Shown in pieces: positions 8,753 through 17,984 of a stretch of DNA of 64,000 bases. The position numbers and the translations under genes are program-made. The notes beneath the pieces were generated by a model that was given only the letters and a program-made list of their open reading frames with translations, was not told where the DNA came from and made no database searches. The DNA is from Anaerolineales bacterium. Lineage in GTDB: Bacteria > Chloroflexota > Anaerolineae > Anaerolineales > UBA4823. The stretch covers positions 1 to 64,000 of the forward strand of contig JAFGJM010000022.1 of the NCBI GenBank assembly GCA_016929095.1, given 5' to 3'. Position 1 is the first letter of the stretch. Every line of letters begins with the position of its first letter.

Positions 8753-10617
8753 TAATGCATGAGGGTTTCACTCTTACGGAAGCCATGCCCCTCACCCGGG
8801 TACACATGATAAATATACGGTACCCCGCGCTTTTGCAGCACTGCCACCATCTCATCCGATTGGTTGCGCCGCACCACCTGATCATCTTCGCCCTGAAACA
8901 AAGCCACCGGGTCTTTGATCTTTTCGGCAAAAAATAACGGTGAGCGCTGCCGGTACACCTCGGCAGCTTCGGGTAATTCTCCCAATAACATATCGTTATA
9001 GTGCACTTCAAATTTATGCGTCTCAACGGCAGCGGTAAATTGGTTAGAGATGCCATATAAGCAAATGCCGGCTTTAAAGAATCCGGGGTAGTCTTCCAGG
9101 GCTTTCAACACGGTATAACCGCCCGCACTGCCGCCGATGATCACTAAACGACTTCCGTCTGCTTTACCGCTGTCCACCAGATACTGTGCCCCGCTGACGG
9201 CATCTTGAACATCGTAAATACCCCACTGACCGCGTAATTTATTGCGATATTCCCTGCCATAACCAGTACTGCCGCGATAATTAACTTCCAGGACAGCGTA
9301 ACCGCGGCTGGTAAAAAATTGGTCCCGCATAGAAAATTCATTCTGCGCCTGGCTGGTGGGTCCGCCATGGATCGAGACGATGAGCGGGGGCTTCCCCTTC
9401 CCCTCGAAACGGGAATTATGAGGCGCGTAAAATAAGCCAAAAGCCTGCTCGCCATCCATCGCCGTCCAGGCAATACACTCTGGCTGAGAAAATGTATCTT
9501 CGGGTAATTCTTCGCTGGTCGCCCGCCGCCAAATCCTTTCCCTTCCTCCGGGTTGAAAGGAAACGATCCGTCCCGGTCGTTTTCCGCCGGAAACCGCGAA
9601 AGCCAGGCTCTCCGTATCTCTTTCTCCCCATAAGGCAATCTGTTCTAAACAGGTATACGCCGGGTCGAGCGGCAGCCTGAATTCTTCTCCCGAATCGACA
9701 GCCAACTGCCATAAACTCTCTACCCCCTGGTCGTTACGTATAAAATAGATGTGACTGCCATCGCTGTTGAACGAAAACTTACGCATACCCTGTACCCAGG
9801 CAGGCGCGCCATGCTCGGCAGCCACGTGGGTGATTTGCCGTTGCGCGCCGCTTGCGATATCATGAAGGATAATTTGCCACCAGCTGCTGGCATCCGAACA
9901 AAACGCCAGATATCGCCCGTCCGGTGAAAATTGAGGCTGGAAAATGCTGGTTTGTTCATCGCCTGCAATAGTAGCAATATCAGTGACCATTGGCAATGAT
10001 GCCTGGTGGTTTTCAGCGGGAACCTGTAACGTTGCCACCCTTAAAAATGTACCGTCCCAGGGCATATTGGGATGATTCCAGTCTACCCAGGCCAGGGTTT
10101 TAGCGTTGGGGTGCCAGGCAGGCTGCATATAAAAATCGGCGCCCGCCACCAATTTAGCCGGCCACCCGCTGCCCTCGCTATCCACAATTGCCAGGCAATC
10201 CTGGTCTTCATAGCTGTGAACAAAAACCAGCCAGCGTCCGTCTGGCGACAGCGCCGGTGAAGCCGCCTGCCCAAAAGCGGGAGTGACCGCTTGAGGTAAG
10301 CCGGCTTGCAAATTTTGACGATAGACCCTGCCAGAATCGGCGGCAACGTAATAAACCCGGCCAAGCCCCACGGTAAAATCTCCCCCGCCGTAGCCAACTC
10401 TGGCCCGGACAGCCAGGTCGGCAGTCAAGTCACGCGGGGCGCTGCCATCGCCCGGCTGTACCACGATCGCTCCGCGATTGCCGCGGTTTTCGAGCCAAAC
10501 CAAAGCGCCGCTCTGATCCCATTCCACATTGGCAAACGAGATTCCCTGCGCCATCTTATGAGGGGAAATGGGGCTATCCCACAAACCGTACTGGCGACGG
10601 ATCATATTTTTAATCAT
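8704..10617 (-). CDS. S9 family serine peptidase
   Basis: Prolyl-oligopeptidase-type (acylaminoacyl/dipeptidyl peptidase-like) enzyme of 637 residues, without a signal peptide. The N-terminal two thirds form a beta-propeller with repeats such as SPDGRWLVF and SPDGRYLAF; the C-terminal alpha/beta-hydrolase domain has the Ser motif GGSAGGY, the Asp in GEDDQVV and the His in GEGHGF. The conserved VNYRGSTGYG loop is present. The start ATG has an AAGGAG site. It overlaps rnhB by 8 bases upstream and nth by 49 bases tail to tail. It probably trims peptides taken up by the importer encoded further right (inference). Confidence 0.92.
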   Translation of the reverse strand: MIKNMIRRQYGLWDSPISPHKMAQGISFANVEWDQSGALVWLENRGNRGAIVVQPGDGSAPRDLTADLAVRARVGYGGGDFTVGLGRVYYVAADSGRVYRQNLQAGLPQAVTPAFGQAASPALSPDGRWLVFVHSYEDQDCLAIVDSEGSGWPAKLVAGADFYMQPAWHPNAKTLAWVDWNHPNMPWDGTFLRVATLQVPAENHQASLPMVTDIATIAGDEQTSIFQPQFSPDGRYLAFCSDASSWWQIILHDIASGAQRQITHVAAEHGAPAWVQGMRKFSFNSDGSHIYFIRNDQGVESLWQLAVDSGEEFRLPLDPAYTCLEQIALWGERDTESLAFAVSGGKRPGRIVSFQPGGRERIWRRATSEELPEDTFSQPECIAWTAMDGEQAFGLFYAPHNSRFEGKGKPPLIVSIHGGPTSQAQNEFSMRDQFFTSRGYAVLEVNYRGSTGYGREYRNKLRGQWGIYDVQDAVSGAQYLVDSGKADGSRLVIIGGSAGGYTVLKALEDYPGFFKAGICLYGISNQFTAAVETHKFEVHYNDMLLGELPEAAEVYRQRSPLFFAEKIKDPVALFQGEDDQVVRRNQSDEMVAVLQKRGVPYIYHVYPGEGHGFRKSETLMHYYETVEKFLREFVLFA

Positions 10618-11284
10618 GGATCACTCCTTGCATTTCTAATCGATTTAAAGGGGCAAAACTTCGGCGGTGAAGAGGACAACCGCCCAATTGTGCGATAGCT
10701 GCTCTATGCCTGGCTGTGCCATACCCTTTGTGCCTGGCAAAGCCGTAGCCCGGAAAGCATTGGTCATACTGGCGCATTAATGCATCCCTGGCGGTTTTGG
10801 CCAACACCGATGCTGCGGCGATGCTCAAACAGCGCGCATCGCCTTTCACCAGTGAAGTTTGAGGAATTGTACAATCAGGTAATTCAATATAATCCACTAA
10901 CAAATGCTGCGGGGTAATGCTTAAACTTTCCATCGCCCGTTGTATGGCCAGGCGGGTGGCGGGCAGGATGCCTGAAATGTCAATTTCGATATTGCTGGCA
11001 AAACCAACCGCCCATGCCAGCGCCGACTGCTTGATCTCCATTGCCCAATATTCCCTTTGTGCGGGGGTCATTTGTTTTGAATCGCGCACCCCTACCAACA
11101 TCTTGAGTAAACCCACATCAGAAGGAAAAATAACCGCCGCGGCAGCCACCTCCCCGGCTAAAGCCCCCCGACCGGCTTCATCCACCCCGGCAACATGTTC
11201 AACATGCGCCTTCCATAGCGCGATTTCAAAATCAAGGTCAGGCCTGGAAGGTACTGCTCCCTGAGTCAATTTAAGCGCCTTCAC
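10610..11284 (-). CDS. rnhB: ribonuclease HII
   Basis: Cleaves the RNA strand of RNA-DNA hybrids and removes single ribonucleotides from DNA. Catalytic residues are visible: D35-E36 in GVDEAGRG, D131 in LLVDYIELP and D167 in the SIAAASVLAKTARD block, which is diagnostic for type II. The predicted start is GTG at 11284, overlapping the 3' end of the upstream glycosyltransferase gene by 14 bases; a slightly later start is possible because the ribosome site is weak. Length of 224 residues is normal. It appears to be in one transcript with the glycosyltransferase and the S9 peptidase. Confidence 0.93.
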   Translation of the reverse strand: MKALKLTQGAVPSRPDLDFEIALWKAHVEHVAGVDEAGRGALAGEVAAAAVIFPSDVGLLKMLVGVRDSKQMTPAQREYWAMEIKQSALAWAVGFASNIEIDISGILPATRLAIQRAMESLSITPQHLLVDYIELPDCTIPQTSLVKGDARCLSIAAASVLAKTARDALMRQYDQCFPGYGFARHKGYGTARHRAAIAQLGGCPLHRRSFAPLNRLEMQGVIHD

Positions 11285-12008
11285 TTTGCCGATACCTGCC
11301 TCTCAGATGATTGAGCCGGATGGTTCCCAGATCAATGGCCATGCGCAATGAATCGCGCCAGACATTTACCTTACTCTCCGGATTGAAAAACCAGGGTATA
11401 GGCACCTCCACAATACGATAGCCTCGTTGTCGGGCGATGAACAATACCTCCACATCAAAAGACCACCCCGGTATGGTTTGGTAGCGAAAAATTTCCTCGG
11501 CTACCTCCCCGCGAAAACACTTAAATCCACATTGGGTATCGTGCAAGCCCGGCAGTGCACAGGCGCGGATTAACCCGTTATAAAAACGCCCCACCAGATG
11601 ACGGAAATTTGGTTCATTGTAACGTCTGGCGCCTGGCGCTTCACGGGAAGCCATGGCGATATCGTAATCGATGAGTTGAGGCGGAAGAAACCGATTGATT
11701 TCACTGATAGGCATCGAAAAATCAACATCGCACATGAAACGGTAATCGCCTCTGGCTGCCAGCATCCCCCGTTGCACCGCCCGGCCTTTTCCTCTCTGCG
11801 TTTCCTGAAGTACGCGTAATTGCGGAAATTTCTCACAAAATGCTAGGGCTGTTTCATAGGTATTATCCCGGCTGCCGTTCTCAATCACCATTACTTCTAC
11901 GTGGTATGTTTGTGCATTTATAAAAGTGCGCAGGCTTTCCAACGTGGCGGGCAGTCGGTTCGCTTCATTATAGGCTGGGATGATAATAGATAAAAAGCAG
12001 TTAGACAA
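11271..12008 (-). CDS. GT2 family glycosyltransferase (dolichyl-phosphate glucosyltransferase-like)
   Basis: Transfers a sugar from an NDP donor, most likely to a polyprenyl phosphate or lipid acceptor at the membrane face. The GT-A fold begins at once with LSIIIPAYNEANRLP; the metal-binding DxD is CDVDFSMP; the segment DTQCGFKCFRG and the WSFDVEVLF motif are typical of the ALG5/DPG-synthase-like subgroup. There are no C-terminal membrane helices. The start is TTG 12008, since no ATG is available before an upstream in-frame stop. It heads a run of overlapping minus-strand genes with rnhB. Confidence 0.88.
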   Translation of the reverse strand: MSNCFLSIIIPAYNEANRLPATLESLRTFINAQTYHVEVMVIENGSRDNTYETALAFCEKFPQLRVLQETQRGKGRAVQRGMLAARGDYRFMCDVDFSMPISEINRFLPPQLIDYDIAMASREAPGARRYNEPNFRHLVGRFYNGLIRACALPGLHDTQCGFKCFRGEVAEEIFRYQTIPGWSFDVEVLFIARQRGYRIVEVPIPWFFNPESKVNVWRDSLRMAIDLGTIRLNHLRGRYRQSEGA

Positions 12009-12032
12009 GATGAAAGCCTTCTTGCACAGGTA

Positions 12033-12857
12033 TTACGAACTGATCAGGATAAAAATTACAAAGCCAACGATGAGCAAAATATTGACCAGCATCATGCAGC
12101 CCAGTACAATCCATTGCTTATTGGAGATTGGCACCTTCTTTACCAGCCGCATGGCAGCGTCGTCGTTGGGTACGGGTATGTCAATCACTGGCAGAGTCAT
12201 TCTCGCTTTTTCATCGTCTTTCATCGAAAAGGCATCTTGTTTGGGTGCCGCGCTCTCTTCGCTTTCCGGCTGCTCCATAGAGTGGGAAAGCAGGTTGACA
12301 ATCATTTGCACCTGTTGAGGGCTGAGGAAGGGTCTACTCTGCACCAACGCAGTGAAAAAGCGCTCCATGGCATCCATGAGCACCACCCGTACGTTGGGGT
12401 GAATTGATTCGACGTGCACGCCAGGATCGGAAAACATCAATACCGGTTCAACCACCGGCAGATTTTCCACGTGTGTTGCCAGGAATGCATCGACAGCTTT
12501 CCCCATCAGTTCTGTGCGCGTGATCAAGTTGGGTTGAGCGGAACGGTAATTCTGTGACCTTTCATCCAATTTTTCCCAATATTCATCTCTGGCGCGAAAG
12601 ATACCCCGCTCCCCACTTACATACAAAACGCGCAAACCGGGAGGTCCAACCAATATCAGTGGAATGGGTATATCCAAGCCCTCTAATAGCACGTTACGTA
12701 GCAGATAATATCTGGCATCCAATGATTTCTGCATTAGGGGGATGATGCTCTCTTGAGCCTGGGTATCTTGCGTCCATAACCGATCGGTTTTCAGCAAGTT
12801 ATCCAGACTAAATTTACGGCGCTTATCTTTTATATTGGGATTTTCAATTAGCTTCAT
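12033..12857 (-). CDS. uncharacterised protein with NERD-like region and C-terminal anchor
   Basis: Function unknown, 274 residues. The middle part (about 60-170), with VGPPGLRVLYVSGERG, a following YRSAQPNLITR stretch, and EPVLMFSDPGVHVE, resembles the nuclease-related NERD fold, but I cannot point to an intact Asp-(Glu)-x-Lys active site. A Glu/Ser/Ala-rich linker follows, then one C-terminal transmembrane helix (about 250-272), so the protein is probably tail-anchored with a cytoplasmic body. ATG 12857 is chosen over a start seven codons earlier because AGGAGAGG sits six bases before it. Other readings, such as a structural membrane protein, are possible. Confidence 0.6.
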   Translation of the reverse strand: MKLIENPNIKDKRRKFSLDNLLKTDRLWTQDTQAQESIIPLMQKSLDARYYLLRNVLLEGLDIPIPLILVGPPGLRVLYVSGERGIFRARDEYWEKLDERSQNYRSAQPNLITRTELMGKAVDAFLATHVENLPVVEPVLMFSDPGVHVESIHPNVRVVLMDAMERFFTALVQSRPFLSPQQVQMIVNLLSHSMEQPESEESAAPKQDAFSMKDDEKARMTLPVIDIPVPNDDAAMRLVKKVPISNKQWIVLGCMMLVNILLIVGFVIFILISS

Positions 12858-12908
12858 CTTTCCTCTCCTTGAAAGCAAACCAAATGCTTTCTTTATTCTC
12901 CCGGGGCA

Positions 12909-13664
12909 CTAATTTTTTATAAAATAGTTATCGACCAGTGCAATACATGCGTCTTCCGTCTCCTGACGGTAACGGGTAAGCTTTTCTCGGGGAAGGTGAA
13001 TAAAGATTTCGTCATCCATACGTTCTTCTGAGTCCAGCAGCATCATATATTCCTCAGGAGTCATCCCCTGCCGCCTGGCGAGTACTTCAACCGTATGTAC
13101 TGTTGCCCCTGGTTGCAACTGTTCTGCCAAGTAATCTCTCCAGGCGCAAAGAAATCGATCGTTCACAAATGGCAGCCATTGTTCTGGGGCAACTTTCTCC
13201 AGCGTTTTACTGGTTTCATCAACCAAACCAGGGAGTATCTGCCGATCAAGGTATGCGCGCAAAACATTATGTAAATATAGTCTATGCGGAAAAATGCTCC
13301 ACTCTGCTTGTTTACCAAAGGCAGGTACAAATATAGTGCCAATCCAGAGCCAATCTGCCATCAAATGGCACTGATACCCAGCCACAAAAGCAGCCTGTGT
13401 CTCGGCGCAAAGGCGGCAATCATCCAAACTGGGGAAGGTTCGCAGCATCAGCTCCCAGGGCGCTATTGAGTTATTATGCAGGGGTAATTTAAAAAAATGG
13501 GTGATCTGCCGCGCCTGACCGGATAATACCTGCACATCCGCAGCGGTATTTCCAAACAAGAAAGCCCCGCGCCGGCGCTCCAGAATTTCTTGAACGCCCG
13601 GAGAGAACGCTTTTTGATCTAATAAGGTTTGCGCAATGCTCAAGTGATAAAAAGGCGTCGGCAT
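12909..13664 (-). CDS. zinc-dependent phospholipase C-like protein
   Basis: Protein of about 251 residues resembling the zinc-dependent phospholipase C/S1-P1 nuclease helical fold (PF00882). Supporting features are the N-terminal PTPFYHLSIAQTLL His helix, GAFLFGNTAADVQ, a THFF motif, and YQCHLMADWLW, with His/Asp pairs placed like the family's zinc ligands. There is no signal peptide. I prefer the ATG at 13664, where family-like sequence begins, over an upstream ATG at 13724; neither has a clear ribosome site. The substrate is unknown. The C-terminal part, with an acidic EERMDDE stretch, is not recognised. Confidence 0.68.
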   Translation of the reverse strand: MPTPFYHLSIAQTLLDQKAFSPGVQEILERRRGAFLFGNTAADVQVLSGQARQITHFFKLPLHNNSIAPWELMLRTFPSLDDCRLCAETQAAFVAGYQCHLMADWLWIGTIFVPAFGKQAEWSIFPHRLYLHNVLRAYLDRQILPGLVDETSKTLEKVAPEQWLPFVNDRFLCAWRDYLAEQLQPGATVHTVEVLARRQGMTPEEYMMLLDSEERMDDEIFIHLPREKLTRYRQETEDACIALVDNYFIKN

Positions 13665-13815
13665 ATTCGGATTATAAGCTACTTGGGTGATCTCGAAAAG
13701 CAATCGCTGCTTTTTCATAAACAAGAGATAATATAATGAGTTGTTATAAAAGCAAAATGGACAGATTATCAGGGTAAAAATATCCTGGTAAACCTATCCA
13801 TCCTGTGAATAATAG

Positions 13816-13889
13816 TCGGGGCGGGCGGACTTGAACCGCCGACCCCCGCGTCCCAAACGCGGTGCGCTACCGATCTGCGCTACACCCCG
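13816..13889 (-). tRNA. tRNA-Pro (anticodon TGG)
   Basis: On the minus strand the acceptor arms CGGGGTG and CGCCCCG pair with one G-T wobble, discriminator A. The D arm begins TAGCGCAG, the anticodon stem CCGCG/CGCGG encloses loop TTTGGGA (anticodon at 13855-13853), and the T loop is GGTTCAAGTCC. The 3' CCA is not encoded. Confidence 0.95.
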
Positions 13890-13944
13890 AGGATTATCGA
13901 ACAGTATAATGCGTAGAGGGGGATATCGTCAAGGCAGGTATTCG

Positions 13945-14337
13945 TCATGGATTCGCTGGCTGGGGATCAACAAAAAGGTATACCCACATCTGCCAGTTGG
14001 AAACCACCGCAGGCGTCACCCTGGGGGTGGGTGTGGGTACCGGCGTAGTCTGCAGCGCTGGTAATGGAATCACCGGAACATCCCCCGGCCGTACCATATG
14101 CCCATCCTGGTACGCCCATTTTGCTACCACTTCTTCGGAATTAGCTTCTGCAATTTGTGTTTTTAATGTAAGATTCTCGATCACCAGACTGGTCACAGTG
14201 GCAGCCACCAATTCTTTCTGCGTGTTGAATTGGTGCATTTCCGCCACCCGGCTATTAAAATCCATCAATAAATACGCCGCCATGATAATTCCACCGATGA
14301 TCAACGCATATTTCCAACTAAATTGCAGGCGTTTCAT
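13945..14337 (-). CDS. FtsB/DivIC-like septum formation protein
   Basis: Small bitopic membrane protein of 130 residues: short basic N-terminus, one transmembrane helix (about 8-26), then a heptad-rich helix (about 33-75) and the segment VAKWAYQDGHMVRPGD with a following VIPLP. This order matches septum formation initiator (FtsB/DivIC) proteins of this phylum, which bridge FtsL and FtsQ in the divisome. A Thr/Pro-rich linker and a WQMWVYLFVDPQ tail follow, which is longer than E. coli FtsB. It lies between two minus-strand tRNA genes. The family call is by architecture, as the sequence is weakly conserved. Confidence 0.7.
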   Translation of the reverse strand: MKRLQFSWKYALIIGGIIMAAYLLMDFNSRVAEMHQFNTQKELVAATVTSLVIENLTLKTQIAEANSEEVVAKWAYQDGHMVRPGDVPVIPLPALQTTPVPTPTPRVTPAVVSNWQMWVYLFVDPQPANP

Positions 14338-14460
14338 TCTTTCATCTTACCTCATGCTTTATATAGGTGCAAGAGATTTGTGAAAACAAAATGAAAAGAT
14401 GGTCTCTTGGCATGGTTATTGCTACTCTTAAAAATAGCAAGAACTATGCCAGTTTAACAA

Positions 14461-14486
14461 TAAAACCCGGTTTTTAAAAAACCGGG
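14461..14486 (-). terminator. intrinsic terminator after tRNA-Leu
   Basis: Read on the minus strand, the arms CCCGGTTTTT and AAAAACCGGG (14486-14477 and 14475-14466) are followed by TTTTA. It lies 18 bases downstream of the tRNA-Leu 3' end and fits its terminator. Confidence 0.7.
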
Positions 14487-14503
14487 CGCATCGAATGCCT
14501 GTA

Positions 14504-14588
14504 TGCCGAAGGAGGGATTTGAACCCTCACGAGCTAATGCCCACTACGCCCTGAACGTAGCGCGTCTGCCAAATTCCGCCACTTCGGC
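14504..14588 (-). tRNA. tRNA-Leu (anticodon CAG)
   Basis: Minus-strand class II tRNA of 85 bases. Acceptor arms GCCGAAG/CTTCGGC pair (discriminator A), the anticodon stem CTACG/CGTAG holds loop TTCAGGG (anticodon at 14553-14551), a long variable arm follows, and the T loop is GGTTCAAATCC. CCA is not encoded. Confidence 0.95.
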
Positions 14589-14672
14589 GTGCGGCATTAT
14601 TGTAACCCGAAACCGGGTTTTGTCAACCTTTTGAGTTTTGCCATGTTGTAATCTCGTTCAGGGTGCGGAACA

Positions 14673-17099
14673 ATGGCTGAATATATGCAACAGTTAGAAA
14701 ACTTGCTGCTAAATCCTCCGGGCAATTTAATTTATCAATTGGTTCTGGTGTTTTCCATTGCCGGAGTATTGCCATCTATATTGAGTCAATCCACCAATTC
14801 ATATTATGTCCAGGCGAAACGCATGGGGATTGGGTTGTCGCTTTTATTGTGTATTCGTTTGGTATTATTTTTAGCCGCCATTATCGCCAGAAAGATAGCA
14901 ATCGACGAACATTTCATAATTCCTCCCATCGAACGGGCGGTGTCTTTATTAGGCTTGGTGGTCATTATTTGGTTATGGTGTTTTCCCAAACCGCTTCGCA
15001 CCGCCGATATTTTCACGATCATCGCCGGGGGAATAATAACCATCACTTCAATTGTGAGCGTGATATGGTGGTTTTATCAAGGGACAATAGACATTTCCTT
15101 CAACAGCTTCCCAGCCAGTAGTATCAGTGATGTGATCGCATTGTTCTTGTTGGCGATTGGTGTTGTGACCATCGTTGTTAGGCGCCCTGTGGGCTGGGGA
15201 TTTGGCTTGGTGATGTTTGTTTTCCTCGGCGCAGGTCATACGGCTTCATTATCATCCGGCTCACTGAATTCAGATTATTCGGGGATTTTGCGTTTCATGC
15301 AAATGATCGCTTACCCGCTTCTATTTACCTTACCACAACGTTTTGTAAGCGAGATCAGTTCTGCACCTGCCATACTCCATGCGCTTGAAGAACATCGCCA
15401 ATATGGCGTCAATGATCGCTTGCTAAAATCATTCTTAACCTTAAGTGTGGAGAATGATTTTGAAAAATTGTACCAGGCGATGTCCCTGACTGTATCTCAC
15501 GCCATGGTGGCGGACTTATGTTTTCTGGCATTTCCTGTCGCAGAAAAAGAGGAGATCGTCTTTAATCACGGATACGATTTAATTCGGGAAGAGTATTCTC
15601 CGAGTATGACCATAAAGATGCGCAAACTACCGGCATTGGTTAATGCATATCAGCAAAACGAGCCTTTATCAATACACGCCAGCAGTAATTCGCCCGACCT
15701 GACCAGCCTGGCGCGTGCATTGAGTCTGGCAAACGCCGGTCATCTGTTATCCGCACCCATTGGCAATGCCTCCGGAAATGGCATTTGCCTGGCAGTCCTT
15801 CTAACCCCCTATTCCGGGCATGAATGGAGCGATGAGGATCGATCAACCTTGAGTCTGATCTGCGATTCACTGGCGCAAATCTTGCAACGCCATAGGTTAA
15901 TGGCTTCTTTCCGCCAGGAGATCGAAGACTTGCAGCAAGATATACAAACCTCTCGCTTAGAAAGGGATGCTGCCCAACTCGAAATCGATCGATTATCAGA
16001 GCAAATTAAATCTTTCCGTGAATATGCCGATCAGGAAAGCCGTGAGTTTGCCAAGAGCGAAGCAGAGCATGAACCCATCAGCTCTGATATTCCTCAAGAA
16101 GAGACTCAACCGCTCGAAACGATCACACCCCAGGAACCTGTTGAAAACTCTAAGATGCAGGAAATCCTGGCAACCGGAGAAACCGAAGGAATAAATAAAA
16201 AATTGGAAGGCGAATGGTTCCTTGCTCTGGAAGAGATCGACCGCTTAAACAAAATAATTTTGGAAATGGAACAAACTCAACGTGAATATGCGAGTTTAAC
16301 GAGTAGTCAATTTGCTTCAGGAAGCAAATCGGAAATGTATGCCAACCTTATCAAAGAATTAAACTCACCACTCTCTTCAATCACTGGTTATACCGATTTT
16401 TTATTGGCAGAATCATTCGGAAACCTGGGCCCTATTCAGCGAAAATTCGTCGAAAGGATAAAATTCTCCTGCGACCGCATCAACAGCATATTAGAGGTAA
16501 CCCCCGATTCAAACATCACATTGGCAGAAAAATTACAGTTGAATCCGGAGTCGCTTGACTTGCAAGATATTATCGATAGCGCCATCGAGCGTACACGTTT
16601 TGAAATGTTAGAAAAGCGAATTACTCTGGATAGAACACGTTCCCAATACCTGCCGACAGTATATGCCGACCAGGATGCACTGGAACAGGTACTCATCAGT
16701 TTATTGGAAAATGCCATCGCGGTTACCCCTGAGGAAGGTAAAATTTCTTTACGAACCCTGAAAAAACCGATAAACGGGGGCGTTCCAAAAGTATTGATTC
16801 AGGTTACCGATCAGGGTGGCAGCAGCGCTGCTAAAACAACCTACCAGGTATTTATCTCGCAGTCCGATTCTGCTTTTTTCAATATCAGCCAGGAAGGCAT
16901 TGATATGGCTATGGTAAAAGACCTGGTAGAAATGCAAAATGGCAGTATCTGGATCGAAAGCGAAGAAGGGTTTGGCTCAACGGTCAATCTTGTTATGCCC
17001 ATTTCTTCTCCCCAATCTTCTGACACGGACCACGAAACTACCGAGACCAATTCGGAAGAAGAAATTCAACCAGACGCAGACGGAGGTATTGAAGAATGA
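14673..17099 (+). CDS. 7-TM GAF histidine-kinase-like protein without phospho-acceptor His
   Basis: Membrane protein of 808 residues built like a sensor kinase: about seven transmembrane helices (15-230), a GAF-like domain (about 250-410), a coiled coil (415-450), an acidic linker, a second coiled stretch, and DHp plus HATPase-like domains. The DHp helix reads LIKELNSPLSSITGYTDFLL, aligning with the usual HELRTPL motif, so the phospho-acceptor His is Lys561. The ATP domain keeps an N-box (SLLENAIAVTP) but the DxGxG box is disrupted to DQGGSS and the G2 glycines are absent. It is likely a pseudokinase or a scaffold. Its stop overlaps the LysM gene start (ATGA), tying it to the envelope genes downstream. 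Confidence 0.85.
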   Translation: MAEYMQQLENLLLNPPGNLIYQLVLVFSIAGVLPSILSQSTNSYYVQAKRMGIGLSLLLCIRLVLFLAAIIARKIAIDEHFIIPPIERAVSLLGLVVIIWLWCFPKPLRTADIFTIIAGGIITITSIVSVIWWFYQGTIDISFNSFPASSISDVIALFLLAIGVVTIVVRRPVGWGFGLVMFVFLGAGHTASLSSGSLNSDYSGILRFMQMIAYPLLFTLPQRFVSEISSAPAILHALEEHRQYGVNDRLLKSFLTLSVENDFEKLYQAMSLTVSHAMVADLCFLAFPVAEKEEIVFNHGYDLIREEYSPSMTIKMRKLPALVNAYQQNEPLSIHASSNSPDLTSLARALSLANAGHLLSAPIGNASGNGICLAVLLTPYSGHEWSDEDRSTLSLICDSLAQILQRHRLMASFRQEIEDLQQDIQTSRLERDAAQLEIDRLSEQIKSFREYADQESREFAKSEAEHEPISSDIPQEETQPLETITPQEPVENSKMQEILATGETEGINKKLEGEWFLALEEIDRLNKIILEMEQTQREYASLTSSQFASGSKSEMYANLIKELNSPLSSITGYTDFLLAESFGNLGPIQRKFVERIKFSCDRINSILEVTPDSNITLAEKLQLNPESLDLQDIIDSAIERTRFEMLEKRITLDRTRSQYLPTVYADQDALEQVLISLLENAIAVTPEEGKISLRTLKKPINGGVPKVLIQVTDQGGSSAAKTTYQVFISQSDSAFFNISQEGIDMAMVKDLVEMQNGSIWIESEEGFGSTVNLVMPISSPQSSDTDHETTETNSEEEIQPDADGGIEE

Positions 17100-17974
17100 G
17101 TGGATTACGCCAGGTTTTAATTGGGTTCCTGGTTGTTCTTCTTGCGGGTTTGATCATCATCGGCGTGATGACCTTGTCTTCATCCAGGCCTGGTCAGGAA
17201 ACATCCGCAGCGCCTTCCCAAACCCGGCAAGAGACGCCTGAGAATACCAAAGCCGTGACCCAAATGCCAACCGCCTCTCCAACGATCAATGTAATTCCAT
17301 CGGATGACTTTCCCGTAACGATAAAAGTCTCTTCGACCCCAATCGATAAAGCCGCCGCTACTCAGACGCCGGGAAAAGGTACGACGGAACCTCAAACCGG
17401 TGAGATTACCGCTACGCCGGTTGTATGCGGCGGTGATGAAGAATATAATTATTACAGTATGCTGCCCGGTGCGTTTCTCGAAGATACTTACACAAGCTCG
17501 ATTGTAATCATTCAAGATCAACCCGAGCCAACACCAACCGCTACAGAACAAACCATAAGCGAAAAATCGAAATCCTGTACAAAACCGCGGGGCTGGGTGG
17601 CTTACACAGTCCGCCGGGGTGACACATTATCCCAATTGAGTCGATGGACAGGAGTGAGCATTGCCAAGTTAAAAAAGGTGAACTGCATGGGTGCTTCTAA
17701 TAAACTCAAAGCAGGCAAGAAGATTTATATTCCCAGGGCTTCTTATATCCCGCGAATGGCGCCTCCTGTATGGCGGCCTGTACCACCGCCCATATACCCG
17801 CCGTCCTGGTATGTTCCATCTAAAGACCCTAAACCGGTTCAACCTACGCGGCCGGTCATCATTATCACTATGCCACCAGATGCGCCTAATGCAGCCATCC
17901 CCGACACACCGGAATTGTCCGGGATTGACTATGCGTTAAGCAATAAACTGGGGTACAATGCGACTCATTTCTAA
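17096..17974 (+). CDS. membrane-anchored LysM-domain protein
   Basis: Single N-terminal transmembrane helix (about 7-27) followed by a long extracytoplasmic Thr/Ser/Pro-rich region, one LysM domain (about 168-213, YTVRRGDTLSQLSRWTGV and KLKAGKKIYIPR) and a Pro-rich tail with YPPSWYVP. LysM binds N-acetylglucosamine in peptidoglycan, so the protein should tether to the cell wall. Four cysteines flank the linker and LysM. It overlaps the kinase-like gene by four bases and is followed 10 bases later by the LCP gene, which suggests one transcript. No catalytic domain is present. Confidence 0.88.
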   Translation: MSGLRQVLIGFLVVLLAGLIIIGVMTLSSSRPGQETSAAPSQTRQETPENTKAVTQMPTASPTINVIPSDDFPVTIKVSSTPIDKAAATQTPGKGTTEPQTGEITATPVVCGGDEEYNYYSMLPGAFLEDTYTSSIVIIQDQPEPTPTATEQTISEKSKSCTKPRGWVAYTVRRGDTLSQLSRWTGVSIAKLKKVNCMGASNKLKAGKKIYIPRASYIPRMAPPVWRPVPPPIYPPSWYVPSKDPKPVQPTRPVIIITMPPDAPNAAIPDTPELSGIDYALSNKLGYNATHF

Positions 17975-17984
17975 AGGTTGATAA

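Noticed and set aside
13811..14588. tRNA genes as integration sites for a mobile element
   Set aside because: Neither tRNA has a repeated 3' end nearby, and no integrase gene is present in the window.
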